NCBI GenBank assembly: GCA_025800145.1
Contig: JAOXSH010000130.1
Span: 21,807 to 85,806, forward strand
Source: Cohaesibacter sp.
GTDB lineage: Bacteria; Pseudomonadota; Alphaproteobacteria; Rhizobiales; Cohaesibacteraceae
Direction: 5' to 3'
Length of the DNA stretch: 64,000 bases
A program made the position numbers and the translations under genes. The notes under the pieces were generated by a model. The model was given only the letters and a program-made list of their open reading frames with translations, had not been told where the DNA came from and ran no database searches. The first letter of the stretch is position 1. The number at the start of each line of letters is the position of its first letter. Below, in pieces: positions 35,181 through 45,711 of this stretch.

Positions 35181-38180
35181 TCATAGCCCTTTTGTTTGAG
35201 CCTCTATCTGTCCAATCAAACGCGAGAAACAGTCTCGTACCTCACTTTGGCATTGTTGCAAGCGCAGCTCCAATTGCACGATATCAGGCTCTTCCCCTGC
35301 TCTAGCAATGGCCTGTTTCAAGCCATGAGAGGCCGTGTGGGGATCAAAATTGCCATCCAGACATACACGCAAAATTTGCGTGAGATTGTGATAAAGGCGG
35401 ATGGCTGGCAACAGGGGATCTGCATCTTCTTTGTCGATCAGGCCTTCATCAACGCATAATCTCAAAGCCTCTGCGGTGTTGGCGTGCAGGATATTGGGAT
35501 GTGTGTTAGCATGGATAAGTTGCAGGGCCTGGGCAATGAATTCCACATCCACCAAACCACCAGCCACTTGTTTGATATGCCAGGGATTGTCTGTTTTCTT
35601 TTCGCCTTCAATCCGCGCGCGCATCTCACAGACATCTGCCAAAATGCTCTTTTTATCGCGTGGTTGAGCCAGAACAGAGACAATTTCCTTTCTGACAATA
35701 TCAGCAAAGCCTTCGTCAGAGGCAATAATCCTTGCCCTAGTCAGGGCCATATGCTCCCAAGTCCATGCATCTTTTTGATGATAGGAGCGGAAAGAGGAAA
35801 GCGAGGTTGCCAATGGCCCTGAATTTCCAGAGGGCCGCAAGCGGAAATCCACCTCATATAAATCCCCTTCTGCTGTGGGGGCTGAGAGAGCGGTGATGAG
35901 GCGTTGTGTCAGGCGGGTATAATATTGGCTCGGAGCAAGCGGCTTATCACCATTTGACCATTTTGCCTCTTTGTCATGATCATAGAGCAACATCAAATCC
36001 AGATCAGATCCCGCGGTCATTTCACGGCCACCCAATTTGCCAAGCGCAATGACGGCAACCTTGCCGCCGGGAATTTTGCCGTGACGGCGTTCCAGCTCTT
36101 GCTGACTGAATTTCAACAAATGACGGATTATAACACCGGCGAGCATGGCATAGGCGGCGCCCGCTTGAGAGGCAGAAATCGCGCCCATCAAAATACGCAC
36201 CCCAATCAGGAACAATTGCTCTTGCCCAAAGATGCGTGCACCATCCAGAGCATCTTCATAGCAAGTTGCTTCTTTTAGCATTCGGGACAAACGCTCATTG
36301 AGATTGTCCCTCTCCAACATATCGCCATAAAAAGCGGGATCGAGTAACGCATCAATGACACGCGGTCGACGCCCTGCCGTTTGTGCAAGACGGGGCGATG
36401 CGCCCAGCACAATTGCCAAAGTTTCCAGCATGTCCGGGTTGTTTTTCAAAAGCGAGAAAAGCTGAATACCGGACGGCAAGGCCCCAAGAAATGTATTGAA
36501 AGACAGAAAGGCCTTATCAGGATTGTCAGTATTGGCCAAAGCTTGCAGCAAAGCGGGGGTTAATTCCGTCAAGCGTTCGCGCGCTTTGGTGGAGCGGGTT
36601 GCTGCATAGCGACCAAAATGCCAAGCCCGCACCGTTTTGGTGACTTCGGTCGGGTTTTGATAGCCCATTTGTGAGAGGGTTTGCAGGGTCTCGGGGTCAT
36701 CATCTTCACCGGTAAAGACAAGATTGCCGCCGCTTTGTGCCCCCAAAGCCTCTTCTTCTTCAAACAAGGCTGCATAATGGCCTTGCACACATTCCAACCA
36801 TTGGCGCATGTCTTTTTTAAAGGCATCCAGATCTGTGTAGCCCATCATTCGGCCAATTTCAGCCACGCCCTCGTCTTGGTCTGGCATCATATGTGTTTGC
36901 TCATCACGCTGCATCTGAATGCGATGCTCGGCCTTGCGCAAAAATTCATAGGCCTTTGTCAAGTCATCCCGTGCAGTTGGTTCAATCCATGTCAGCGTGA
37001 CCAATTCTGAGAGCATCGGAATGGTTTCACGCCCCCTTAAGGCCGGATTTCGACCGCCTGCAATCAATTGCTGGGTCTGGACGTAAAATTCGATTTCGCG
37101 AATGCCTCCACGCCCCAGTTTGACATTATGGCCTTTGACAGCAATCTTGCCATGACCTTTATGCGCGTGGATCTGGCGTTTGATGGAATGCACATCTGCC
37201 AGAGCGGCATAATCGAAATATTTGCGCCAGATGAAAGGCGCAATCTCTGCCAGAAAATAGTCTCCGGCCTTGATATCGCCAGCGCAGGCGCGCGCCTTGA
37301 TCAGGGCTGCGCGCTCCCAATTTTGCCCCATGCTTTCATAATATTGCAAGGCGGCCAAAACGGACATGGCAGGCGGCGTTGCGCCCGGATCGGGTCGCAA
37401 GCGCAAATCTGTTCTAAAGACATAGCCATCGGCTGTGCGATCCTGCATGATTTTGACCAGTTGCTTGGTCAGGCGGACAAAGGTTGTGCCCATTTCCCAT
37501 TTGTCTTTGCACGGGGCTGTGTCAGAATCATAGAGCACGATTAGATCAATATCAGAGGAATAATTCAGCTCCCCTGCTCCATGCTTACCCATAGCAAGAG
37601 CGAAATAGCCGCAATCCTGTTCCGGCTCATCGGGGTTTGTCAGCTGCAGTTTGCCGCGTCGGTGATTGTCTTTGAGCAAAAACCGGATAGCACCGCGCAA
37701 TGTTGCATCTGCAATCTCTGTCAGGGCATTGGTCACCTGCTTGACGCTCCACAGCCCCCCAATATCAGCAAGACCGAGGGTGAGAGCGGCATTTTGCTTG
37801 ATCAGACGCAAATGGCGCATGATCTCTGCTTCGCTCGCCGCCTCATTGAAAATGGCGCTCTGCACCAAATGCTCAATATGGTCTTTGGGATCTGTTGTGA
37901 GGATATGCTCAAGGCGCTGCGGATCCTTCAGCATCAGATCTGATAAATAAGACGAGGTTTCGAAAATTCCGGCCAAAAGGCCTGCCATTTCCTCTTGCTC
38001 TATGAGGGTGCGCAAGACTGTCAGCGGGCGCTCGGTCTGTTGTTCAAGCTTGTTGATTTTTTCAAAAAGAGGCGCAAGCATTGTTGCCCGGTTCGCCAGA
38101 TGCGGCATGGCTTTGACCGTTTGCCAAATGTCTGCCTTGTTTGCGGCCTTTTCGCACGTAGATGGCTGCGTTGCAGTCAT
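35181..38180 (-). CDS. glnE: Bifunctional glutamine synthetase adenylyltransferase/deadenylyltransferase
   Basis: GAGELNYSSDIDLI and LGGREMTAGSDLDLMLLYD duplicated nucleotidyltransferase motifs; ATG at 38180 with upstream AGGGGAG. Confidence 0.95.
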   Translation of the reverse strand: MTATQPSTCEKAANKADIWQTVKAMPHLANRATMLAPLFEKINKLEQQTERPLTVLRTLIEQEEMAGLLAGIFETSSYLSDLMLKDPQRLEHILTTDPKDHIEHLVQSAIFNEAASEAEIMRHLRLIKQNAALTLGLADIGGLWSVKQVTNALTEIADATLRGAIRFLLKDNHRRGKLQLTNPDEPEQDCGYFALAMGKHGAGELNYSSDIDLIVLYDSDTAPCKDKWEMGTTFVRLTKQLVKIMQDRTADGYVFRTDLRLRPDPGATPPAMSVLAALQYYESMGQNWERAALIKARACAGDIKAGDYFLAEIAPFIWRKYFDYAALADVHSIKRQIHAHKGHGKIAVKGHNVKLGRGGIREIEFYVQTQQLIAGGRNPALRGRETIPMLSELVTLTWIEPTARDDLTKAYEFLRKAEHRIQMQRDEQTHMMPDQDEGVAEIGRMMGYTDLDAFKKDMRQWLECVQGHYAALFEEEEALGAQSGGNLVFTGEDDDPETLQTLSQMGYQNPTEVTKTVRAWHFGRYAATRSTKARERLTELTPALLQALANTDNPDKAFLSFNTFLGALPSGIQLFSLLKNNPDMLETLAIVLGASPRLAQTAGRRPRVIDALLDPAFYGDMLERDNLNERLSRMLKEATCYEDALDGARIFGQEQLFLIGVRILMGAISASQAGAAYAMLAGVIIRHLLKFSQQELERRHGKIPGGKVAVIALGKLGGREMTAGSDLDLMLLYDHDKEAKWSNGDKPLAPSQYYTRLTQRLITALSAPTAEGDLYEVDFRLRPSGNSGPLATSLSSFRSYHQKDAWTWEHMALTRARIIASDEGFADIVRKEIVSVLAQPRDKKSILADVCEMRARIEGEKKTDNPWHIKQVAGGLVDVEFIAQALQLIHANTHPNILHANTAEALRLCVDEGLIDKEDADPLLPAIRLYHNLTQILRVCLDGNFDPHTASHGLKQAIARAGEEPDIVQLELRLQQCQSEVRDCFSRLIGQIEAQTKGL

Positions 38181-38244
38181 AAGCTCCCCTCTCTTATGTC
38201 GTTCCATCAGCCAAAAGCCTAAGCCCTGAGCAGCAAGGCAAGCT

Positions 38245-39714
38245 CTAACTATCCTGCTCTTGTTGTTGATCAGGCAATGCCTGTGCAAAGCTGATGGAAA
38301 ATATCAAACCCGGCTCGTTATCGTCGAGTTGTATATTAGCCTCATGAAGACTTGCAACCGCATTGACCAGACTCAAACCAAGGCCACTTCCCGGCTGGTT
38401 ACGGCTTTTATCCAGACGAATGAAGCGTTGCAACACGCGTTGGCGATCTTGCTTGGGGATTCCGGGGCCATTGTCGCTCACGCTCAACGTCACCTGACCG
38501 GCCTGGGACATCACACTGATATGAATTTTTGCCTGTTTTGGCAAACTCGCCTCTGCTGTTTGCTCTTGGTCTTGGTCTTTCACATCTGGGGCTTGGCGTT
38601 GTTCGGAGACATGGCGCACCGCATATTTCAAGGCATTGTCGATCAAATTGGCAATGGCCTGACTGAGCAATTCCCGATTGCCATCAATATACTGACTGGC
38701 TGGGGCATCCCATGTCAGCAAAGCGCCTTCATCCTCTGCGACCGGTTCATATAACTCTGCCATATCCGCTGCAATGGCACCGATATCGAGCTTTATTTTT
38801 TCAATCTGGGTGGATTTGGCTTCGACACGGGCGATGCGCAGCAAGGCATCGAAGGTGCGAATCAGAGTTTCTGATTCCTCCAATGTCTGCTCCAAAGCCT
38901 GACGATAGGTCTGACTGTCCGCTTCTTCGCTGGCCAGAGTGACTTCCACGCGGTTGCGCAAACGGGTCAGTGGAGTTTTCAGGTCATGGGCAATGTTATC
39001 AGAGACTTCTTTTAGCCCATGCATCAGGCCCTCTATGCGCGAGAGCATCACATTGAGACTGTCTGACAAGCGGTCAAACTCATCACCAGCTTGGGTGACT
39101 GGCAAGCGCTCGTCCAATTGTCCGGCTATGATATGACGCGAGGCAACAGCAATCATATCAATGCGGTTCAGCACTTTGCGGGATACGAATAACCATGCCA
39201 AAAGGGCAAGAAAGACCAGCAAGATGCCTGAGACGATAAAAGCCTGCTCGACCACCTCGCGAAAGGTTTCGCGCTCACCAATATCCCTGCCGACCAAAAG
39301 CCGATAGCCACCAAAGGTTTCATAGACATTGACCACCGCTTTATATTGTTTTCTTTGGTCAACATCCCCAAGGCGCTGATAGATCACTGCCTGATCCACA
39401 GCGCCGCGTTTTTCCATCACCCATTTGGGAAGGGCTGCCACATTGCCTGCAACATAATGACCGCGAAAATCAGTCACAAGATACAGACTTGCTCCGGGAC
39501 GGCGCGAGCGGTCTTCGATGACTTTGACCAGTTCGCTGAGGCCTCCGGCGCGGTAACGCTCGACCAATCCTCTGACTTCAAGCTGGATTGTGGCATTGAG
39601 CTGGCGCGTCATCAGCACTTGCGTATTGAAGGCGATATAGACAATCAGAAAAGTGGCAAAAATGGAAAAAATGATCAGATAGATTGCCGACAGCTTAAAG
39701 GCTGTGGTTCGCAT
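38245..39714 (-). CDS. Sensor histidine kinase
   Basis: TM, HAMP, NIAHDLKTPLTRLRNRVEV H-box, DNGPGIP, GSGLGLSLV. Confidence 0.92.
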   Translation of the reverse strand: MRTTAFKLSAIYLIIFSIFATFLIVYIAFNTQVLMTRQLNATIQLEVRGLVERYRAGGLSELVKVIEDRSRRPGASLYLVTDFRGHYVAGNVAALPKWVMEKRGAVDQAVIYQRLGDVDQRKQYKAVVNVYETFGGYRLLVGRDIGERETFREVVEQAFIVSGILLVFLALLAWLFVSRKVLNRIDMIAVASRHIIAGQLDERLPVTQAGDEFDRLSDSLNVMLSRIEGLMHGLKEVSDNIAHDLKTPLTRLRNRVEVTLASEEADSQTYRQALEQTLEESETLIRTFDALLRIARVEAKSTQIEKIKLDIGAIAADMAELYEPVAEDEGALLTWDAPASQYIDGNRELLSQAIANLIDNALKYAVRHVSEQRQAPDVKDQDQEQTAEASLPKQAKIHISVMSQAGQVTLSVSDNGPGIPKQDRQRVLQRFIRLDKSRNQPGSGLGLSLVNAVASLHEANIQLDDNEPGLIFSISFAQALPDQQQEQDS

Positions 39715-39764
39715 GATCTTGTTGAGGGAATTGATTGCCACGATGCTTTTCTTGACCTCAAGGC

Positions 39765-40442
39765 TCAATCTGGCTCGCGCAGGCTATAGCCCGACCCACG
39801 AATGGTTTGCAGCAAAGCAGGCTCAAAGCCTTTGTCAATTTTGGCTCTGAGGCGAGAGATATGCACATCAATCACGTTGGTCTGGGGATCGAAATGATAA
39901 TCCCAGACATTTTCCAGCAACATGGTGCGCGTTACAACCTGTCCGGCATTTTTCATCAGATATTCCAGCAGGCGAAATTCGCGCGGCTGCAAGATGATTT
40001 GCTCCCCGGCTCGCTTGACTGTATGGGCAAGCCGGTCCAATTCCAGATCGGCCAAGCGATAGGTGGTGGTGACTTCTGAGGGGCTGCGTCTGCGGGCCAT
40101 CACCTCAATGCGTGCCAACAGCTCGGAAAATGCATAAGGCTTGGTGAGGTAATCATCACCACCAGCGCGAAGGCCCGTGACCCGATCATCCACTTCGCCC
40201 AAGGCAGAGAGAATCAGAACCGGAGTTTCATCCCCCTCTGTCCGACGCTGTTCGATGATGGATAATCCATCCCGCTTTGGCAGCATCCGGTCGACAATCA
40301 TCACGTCATAGGAATGGGAAGCGGCCAGTTTATAACCTTCATCGCCATCGGCGGCATGGTCGCAAGCATGTCCGGCCTCTTTGAGGCCCTTTACCAGATA
40401 AGCAGCTGCTTCTGTGTCGTCTTCAATGATCAGAATATGCAT
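39765..40442 (-). CDS. OmpR-family response regulator
   Basis: Receiver (EDD, MIVDRMLP, LILSA, K) and winged-helix domain. Confidence 0.94.
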   Translation of the reverse strand: MHILIIEDDTEAAAYLVKGLKEAGHACDHAADGDEGYKLAASHSYDVMIVDRMLPKRDGLSIIEQRRTEGDETPVLILSALGEVDDRVTGLRAGGDDYLTKPYAFSELLARIEVMARRRSPSEVTTTYRLADLELDRLAHTVKRAGEQIILQPREFRLLEYLMKNAGQVVTRTMLLENVWDYHFDPQTNVIDVHISRLRAKIDKGFEPALLQTIRGSGYSLREPD

Positions 40443-40580
40443 GGCCTATCCTATGTTGGATCCTGAATATCAATTCGTGCGAATTATATCGACAAATCTT
40501 TCAAATTGAAGGGAAAATCCATTAAAAAAGGGAAAGCTTTTCAGCTCTCCCTTTCTTTCATACTTTGAATGTCCAAGCGC

Positions 40581-42116
40581 TTATTTTTTCAAGGGCAAAG
40601 CCACAAAGCGAATGCCATTGCGGGCCTTGATGCGCATGAGGACGGTTTTGCGGCCATCTTCTTTCACTGCCGCAATCTGTTTTTTGACATCCGCGGCAGA
40701 CTTAACATTTTTGCCTGCGACCGACTGGATGATATCCCCGGCACGCAAAGACTTTTCTGCTCCAATGCTTTGTGGTTCAACCTTGGCAATCAGCACGCCA
40801 TCGCCATCGGGGTTGGCCTGCAATTGCAGCCCGAACTCTTCCATCATTGCCGGTTTAACAGGCTCTTGGGGTTCTTGCTCACCGCTGGCCTGACGTTCCA
40901 ATTGTTCCGGGAAGAGGCCAAGATTAACCGCGACTTCGATTTCCTTGCCATCACGCCAGACTGTCAGGGCAACATCGGTTTGTGGATCCTTGCGCCCAAT
41001 TTCACGTGCCAATTCTCTGGTGGTTTTGACGATGGTGCCATCCACGGCCAGAATGACATCGCCGGGTTTGATGCCTGCTTTCTTGGCGGGGGATGCATCA
41101 TCAAGGCTGGTGACCATGGCCCCAGATGCCTCGGACAATCCCAGACTGTCGGCAATATCTTCACTCACGCCCTGAATGCGCACACCAAGCCAGCCACGTT
41201 TGACCTTGCCGCCATTTTTCAAATCCTTGATGACATCTTCCGCGACTTCGGCAGGAATGGCAAAAGCAATGCCAACATTGCCACCGGATGGTGAGAAAAT
41301 CGCGGTGTTAACGCCAATCACCTCGCCTTTGAGGTTAAAGGTCGGGCCACCGGAATTGCCTTTGTTGACGGCTGCGTCAATCTGAATGAAGCTTTCATAA
41401 TTGCGGGCATTGATGTCACGACCATGGGCGGAGACGATGCCTGCGGTTACCGTGCCGCCAAGACCGAAGGGGTTGCCAACCGCAACCACCCATTTCCCAA
41501 CCGGCGGCAAGTCTTTGGCAAATTTCACATATGTGAATTTCTTTTTGCTGTCTTTTACCTTCAACAAAGCAAGGTCTGAGCGCGCGTCAGAACCGACCAG
41601 ATCAGCGGCCAATTCTGTGCCATCATCCATGATCAGAGTAAATTCGCTGCCCTTATCGATCACATGATGGTTGGTGACGACAAAGCCATCATCGGAGATA
41701 AAGAAACCTGAGCCTTGAGACTGGCCATAGCGCGGTTTTGGGGCCGGGCGGTCTTCATTCTGGCCTTGTTGACCTTCGCCAAAACGGCGGAAAAATCGAT
41801 TGAATGGATGGTCTTTTGGCAGATCTTCAAAGCCGGGTATCCCCGGAATGCCAAAATTATTCTGGCCACCATCGCTGATTTTTGTTTTTACCTGTACGGA
41901 CACCACCGCAGGCTTGACCGCTTTGACAAGGCCGGAAAAATCAACCGGAGCTGCCGGGGTGGTCACAGAGACCGCTTCAGCAGAGGCTGTTGGTTTGCCA
42001 CTTATCAAGGTTGGCGCAGTTATGCCAGCCACAACGCCCAGAGCCAAAGCTGATGCCAGAAGGGTCTTTTTGACGGGTGTTTTTTGTGCAGGTTGGTTCC
42101 TGTCTGATTTGGTCAT
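40581..42116 (-). CDS. degP: DegP/HtrA (Do) family periplasmic serine protease
   Basis: Signal peptide, trypsin-like triad with GNSGGPTFNL, two PDZ domains. Confidence 0.95.
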   Translation of the reverse strand: MTKSDRNQPAQKTPVKKTLLASALALGVVAGITAPTLISGKPTASAEAVSVTTPAAPVDFSGLVKAVKPAVVSVQVKTKISDGGQNNFGIPGIPGFEDLPKDHPFNRFFRRFGEGQQGQNEDRPAPKPRYGQSQGSGFFISDDGFVVTNHHVIDKGSEFTLIMDDGTELAADLVGSDARSDLALLKVKDSKKKFTYVKFAKDLPPVGKWVVAVGNPFGLGGTVTAGIVSAHGRDINARNYESFIQIDAAVNKGNSGGPTFNLKGEVIGVNTAIFSPSGGNVGIAFAIPAEVAEDVIKDLKNGGKVKRGWLGVRIQGVSEDIADSLGLSEASGAMVTSLDDASPAKKAGIKPGDVILAVDGTIVKTTRELAREIGRKDPQTDVALTVWRDGKEIEVAVNLGLFPEQLERQASGEQEPQEPVKPAMMEEFGLQLQANPDGDGVLIAKVEPQSIGAEKSLRAGDIIQSVAGKNVKSAADVKKQIAAVKEDGRKTVLMRIKARNGIRFVALPLKK

Positions 42117-42455
42117 TGGTTTATCTCCGCTCGGCTTTATAAAACATTGTTCATGCTTTGCGCTTATAGGCCACATCATTAGCCAGAAGGTAAATTCCTG
42201 ATCGCTTGTCTCAGGTTTCTTTGTCTGAAGGCAAGCCTTGTTTGATGATTATCATATAGAGATCACAATGCGATGCGGAGATGGCCACATGAATTAAAGA
42301 TATGTAATGTTGAATGAATTTATTTATTTATTATATTTCAAATACTTATATCAATAAAATTCCTGTTACCTAACAGCTACCCAAGCAATTGTGACGCGCT
42401 TGTCTTTCATTGAGGCACCTTTTTGCCACAATCGCTTTGCTTGAAAAGCGGCAAA

Positions 42456-43706
42456 TTATGCAAATCGGTGAAGGGCTTCCAGAACAAGGCCTGTGCCAAC
42501 CGAGCCAAATGCGTCTCTCTGAACGACCTTGGCATTTGGCAAAAGTCCAAGCAGGGATTGGCGCACAAACGGCACCTTTGTCGATCCGCCGGTCAGGCAA
42601 ACCGCACTGATCTGGTCCCCCTTTATTTGGGCCTGATCCAATGCTTTAATGATTGTCTGGCGCACTTTGCTGACGCCATCCTCCAATGCCATCATGATAT
42701 CGGTTTGGGTCATATCTGCTTTCAGGCCTTTTTCCAGAAAGCCAAGATCAATTTTGGTCATTGGTTTATCTGACAGAGCGATTTTTCCTTCCTCCACCGC
42801 CAAAGCCAGACGGTGACCTTCTCGCAGATCCAAAAGCTCGATCAGACGGTCCAGCAAATGTGGCTCTTTGGCCTCCCGGCGCAAATGGCGCAAATCTGCT
42901 CTTGTTTGATGATCATAGAGGAAATTGATTTTTTGCCATGTTGCCAGATCATGATAATACCCAACCGGCATGAGGCGCCCTTGCTTGAGCATGGGGCTTT
43001 GATAGCCCAATAAGGGCATGACCCGGGCAAGACTGAGCCAGCGGTCAAAGTCAGTGCCACCAATATGAATGCCTGCATTGGCCAAAATGTCCTGCTGCCC
43101 AAGCGCATGATCTGGCAAGACCCGCAAAATGGTAAAGTCGGATGTACCACCGCCAATATCGATGATCAGGGCGACTTCTTCTTGTGTGACGCTTTGGGCG
43201 AAATCACGAGCGGCGGCCACCGGCTCAAATTCAAATTCCACCTGTTTGAACCCGCACTCTCTTGCAATCTCTTCCAGTGTGTTTTGTGCAATCTGATCTG
43301 CCGCCTCATCATGATCGATGAAATGAACAGGCCTTCCCATCACCACCTGATCAAGGGGGGCTTGCATGGCTGTTTCTGCTTTGGCTTTGAGATGGGCAAT
43401 GAACAGCCCCAAGACGGCTTTGAACGGTTTGCGCTCTTTGCCGATCATGGTGGTCTCATTCATGGTTGAGGTGCCAAGAACTGATTTGAGCGAGCGCATC
43501 ATACGCCCCTCGCCTCCTTCCATATAGGTATGGATGGCATCGCGCCCAAAATGGGCGCTATTTTCTTCAAAATCAAAGAAAAGCGTTGAGGGAATGGTGG
43601 TCTCTAAGCCTTCCACCGGCACAAGGGATGCCTGATCGTTTTGCATCAGGCCAATGGTAGAATTGGATGTACCAAAATCGAGACCGCAATAAGAAGAATA
43701 TGCCAT
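42456..43706 (-). CDS. Hsp70-family (YegD-like) chaperone
   Basis: GLDFGTSNSTIG, IIDIGGGTSDFTI, VCLTGGSTKVPFV. Confidence 0.9.
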   Translation of the reverse strand: MAYSSYCGLDFGTSNSTIGLMQNDQASLVPVEGLETTIPSTLFFDFEENSAHFGRDAIHTYMEGGEGRMMRSLKSVLGTSTMNETTMIGKERKPFKAVLGLFIAHLKAKAETAMQAPLDQVVMGRPVHFIDHDEAADQIAQNTLEEIARECGFKQVEFEFEPVAAARDFAQSVTQEEVALIIDIGGGTSDFTILRVLPDHALGQQDILANAGIHIGGTDFDRWLSLARVMPLLGYQSPMLKQGRLMPVGYYHDLATWQKINFLYDHQTRADLRHLRREAKEPHLLDRLIELLDLREGHRLALAVEEGKIALSDKPMTKIDLGFLEKGLKADMTQTDIMMALEDGVSKVRQTIIKALDQAQIKGDQISAVCLTGGSTKVPFVRQSLLGLLPNAKVVQRDAFGSVGTGLVLEALHRFA

Positions 43707-43810
43707 GATCTTTGCCTCACGCTTATCAAGAGCAGGCGGATTTATCACGGACTTTGAGGAATGGGAAGAGCAAAGCGTGTCAGCGTCTTACTCTTCCACG
43801 ATGTCTTTGT

Positions 43811-45067
43811 TTATGCCTCTTCAGCAAATTTTGTGACCACTACGGAGCCATGCTCCATTGTTTGATGCACAGGGCATTTGTCTGCGATGCGCAGCAAGGA
43901 TTGACGCTCTTTTTCTGGCAAATCGCCTTTGATGGTGATGCGGCGTTCAAAGCGGTCAATTTTGCCTTTGCTATTGGTTTTATGCTCTTTGTCCTGATCA
44001 GAACACTCGACACAATGATCCGCATGAACTTTGTTATGCAAGACTTCCGTTTCGATATGCTCAACGGGCAATTTTTTGAAATCGGCATACATGCGCAACG
44101 TCATGGTTGTGCAGGCACCAAGGGCTGTTGCCAGATAATCATAAGGTGTGGGGCCTGAATCCAGTCCGCCAACGGATTTAGGCTCATCCGCCAACATGGT
44201 GTGATGGCCGACACGCACGTAATTTTGGAATTTTCCAAGCCCGGTTTCCGCCACAACAGCCCCAAGCGGCGTAGCGCTTTGCGGCTCATGCTCCAGATCC
44301 AGAAAGCGGGTTGCCCAAGCCGTTATCACTTCAGCGGCATAGATTGCATCTTCCTTGCGGGTTAGCAAATGATCGGCATTGTCGAGAGAAACAAAGCTCT
44401 TTGGATGCTTGGCAGCCTGAAAAATTTCAGCGGCATTTTCAATACCAACCGTTTCATCAAGCGGGGAATGCAGCACCATCAAGGCCTTTTTCATCGAGGC
44501 TATCCTGTCAGCCTGGCTATGATCTTTTAAATCATCCAGAAATTGCTTTTTTATTGTAAAAGGCCGCCCAGCCAGACTAACTGCGGCTTCGCCTTTTTCC
44601 TCGATTTCATCCAGATGGCATTTAAAACTATGCTCGATATGTTTGACATCGGCAGGCGCACCAATGGTCGCAACGGCTTTTACTTCCGGGATCAGACCAG
44701 CGGCTGCAAGCACAGCAGCACCGCCCAAAGAATGCCCGACGAGAAGGCTTGGAGCTTGCAACGCGTCGCGCAAGTTGTTTGCGGCACGTACCAGATCTTC
44801 GATATTTGACGAGAAATTTGTATCGGCAAAATCGCCACCAGAGCTGCCAAGACCCGTAAAGTCAAAGCGCAAAACCGCAAAACCGCGACTTGCCAGTTCT
44901 GATGCGATGCGACGCGAGGCAAACAGATCTTTGGAGCAGGTAAAGCAATGCGCGAAAATAGCTGTCGCTCTAACTGGCCCTGCTGGCATATCCAGTCTGG
45001 CTTGCAGCTCATCGCCCAATGCGCCGGTAAATTTCAAGGGTTGGGTGGTTGAGGTTGATTTGATCAT
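43811..45067 (-). CDS. Bifunctional alpha/beta hydrolase-OsmC fusion protein
   Basis: Hydrolase GHSLGGAA motif N-terminal; OsmC domain with two Cys C-terminal. Confidence 0.9.
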   Translation of the reverse strand: MIKSTSTTQPLKFTGALGDELQARLDMPAGPVRATAIFAHCFTCSKDLFASRRIASELASRGFAVLRFDFTGLGSSGGDFADTNFSSNIEDLVRAANNLRDALQAPSLLVGHSLGGAAVLAAAGLIPEVKAVATIGAPADVKHIEHSFKCHLDEIEEKGEAAVSLAGRPFTIKKQFLDDLKDHSQADRIASMKKALMVLHSPLDETVGIENAAEIFQAAKHPKSFVSLDNADHLLTRKEDAIYAAEVITAWATRFLDLEHEPQSATPLGAVVAETGLGKFQNYVRVGHHTMLADEPKSVGGLDSGPTPYDYLATALGACTTMTLRMYADFKKLPVEHIETEVLHNKVHADHCVECSDQDKEHKTNSKGKIDRFERRITIKGDLPEKERQSLLRIADKCPVHQTMEHGSVVVTKFAEEA

Positions 45068-45192
45068 ATATCTGGTCCCTTCCCTTATACCCGTTGGTAT
45101 GTGGGCTTCATGATAACAAAAAACGCGGCACCAGTCAGCCGGTTCCGCGTTTGGTTGCTTATCAATGTAAGCCAGTGAAAGGGAAATACCAG

Positions 45193-45699
45193 TCAGCTCT
45201 TGTCTTGATCTGATAAAATTTTGTTGAGCTTGAGTTGTTCTTCTTCACTTAACGAGGATGATCCGGTCACTTGGGCTGTTTCTGCCACCTTCTTGTTTTT
45301 TCGGTATAGCAAGTGAACGGCCAGAAGGCCCAGAATGAGAATGGCGGGTCCAAAACCCCAAAGAAGCAGTGTTTTCATGGAAAAGCGCGGTTTCAGGAGA
45401 ACAAATTCTCCATAGCGGCTTACCAGAAAGTCCATTGCTTCTTCGTTGCTGTCGCCTTCGAGCAGACGCTCGCGTACCAAAACCCGCAAATCCTTGGCCA
45501 GAGGTGCATCAGAATCATCGATGGACTGGTTCTGACAGACAAGACAGCGCAAACCGGCTGAAATTTCCCGGGCACGGGCTTCCAGTTTGGCATCTTTGAG
45601 CATCTCATCAGGATTGACCGCAAAAGATGGGGCAATCGGCATCATCACCGCCAGCAGGGCTGCCAGAAAAGCCAGGCGCATGAGAGAAAAAAGCTGCAT
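45193..45699 (-). CDS. ccmH: Cytochrome c maturation protein CcmH
   Basis: LRCLVCQNQSIDDSDAPLAKDLRVLVRERL. Confidence 0.95.
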   Translation of the reverse strand: MQLFSLMRLAFLAALLAVMMPIAPSFAVNPDEMLKDAKLEARAREISAGLRCLVCQNQSIDDSDAPLAKDLRVLVRERLLEGDSNEEAMDFLVSRYGEFVLLKPRFSMKTLLLWGFGPAILILGLLAVHLLYRKNKKVAETAQVTGSSSLSEEEQLKLNKILSDQDKS

Positions 45700-45711
45700 T
45701 TTCCGCTTCCT

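Noticed and set aside
45085-45105. acccgttggtat near the OsmC-fusion start as another family A copy
   Set aside because: Only about 10 bp match and no extended similarity; could be chance
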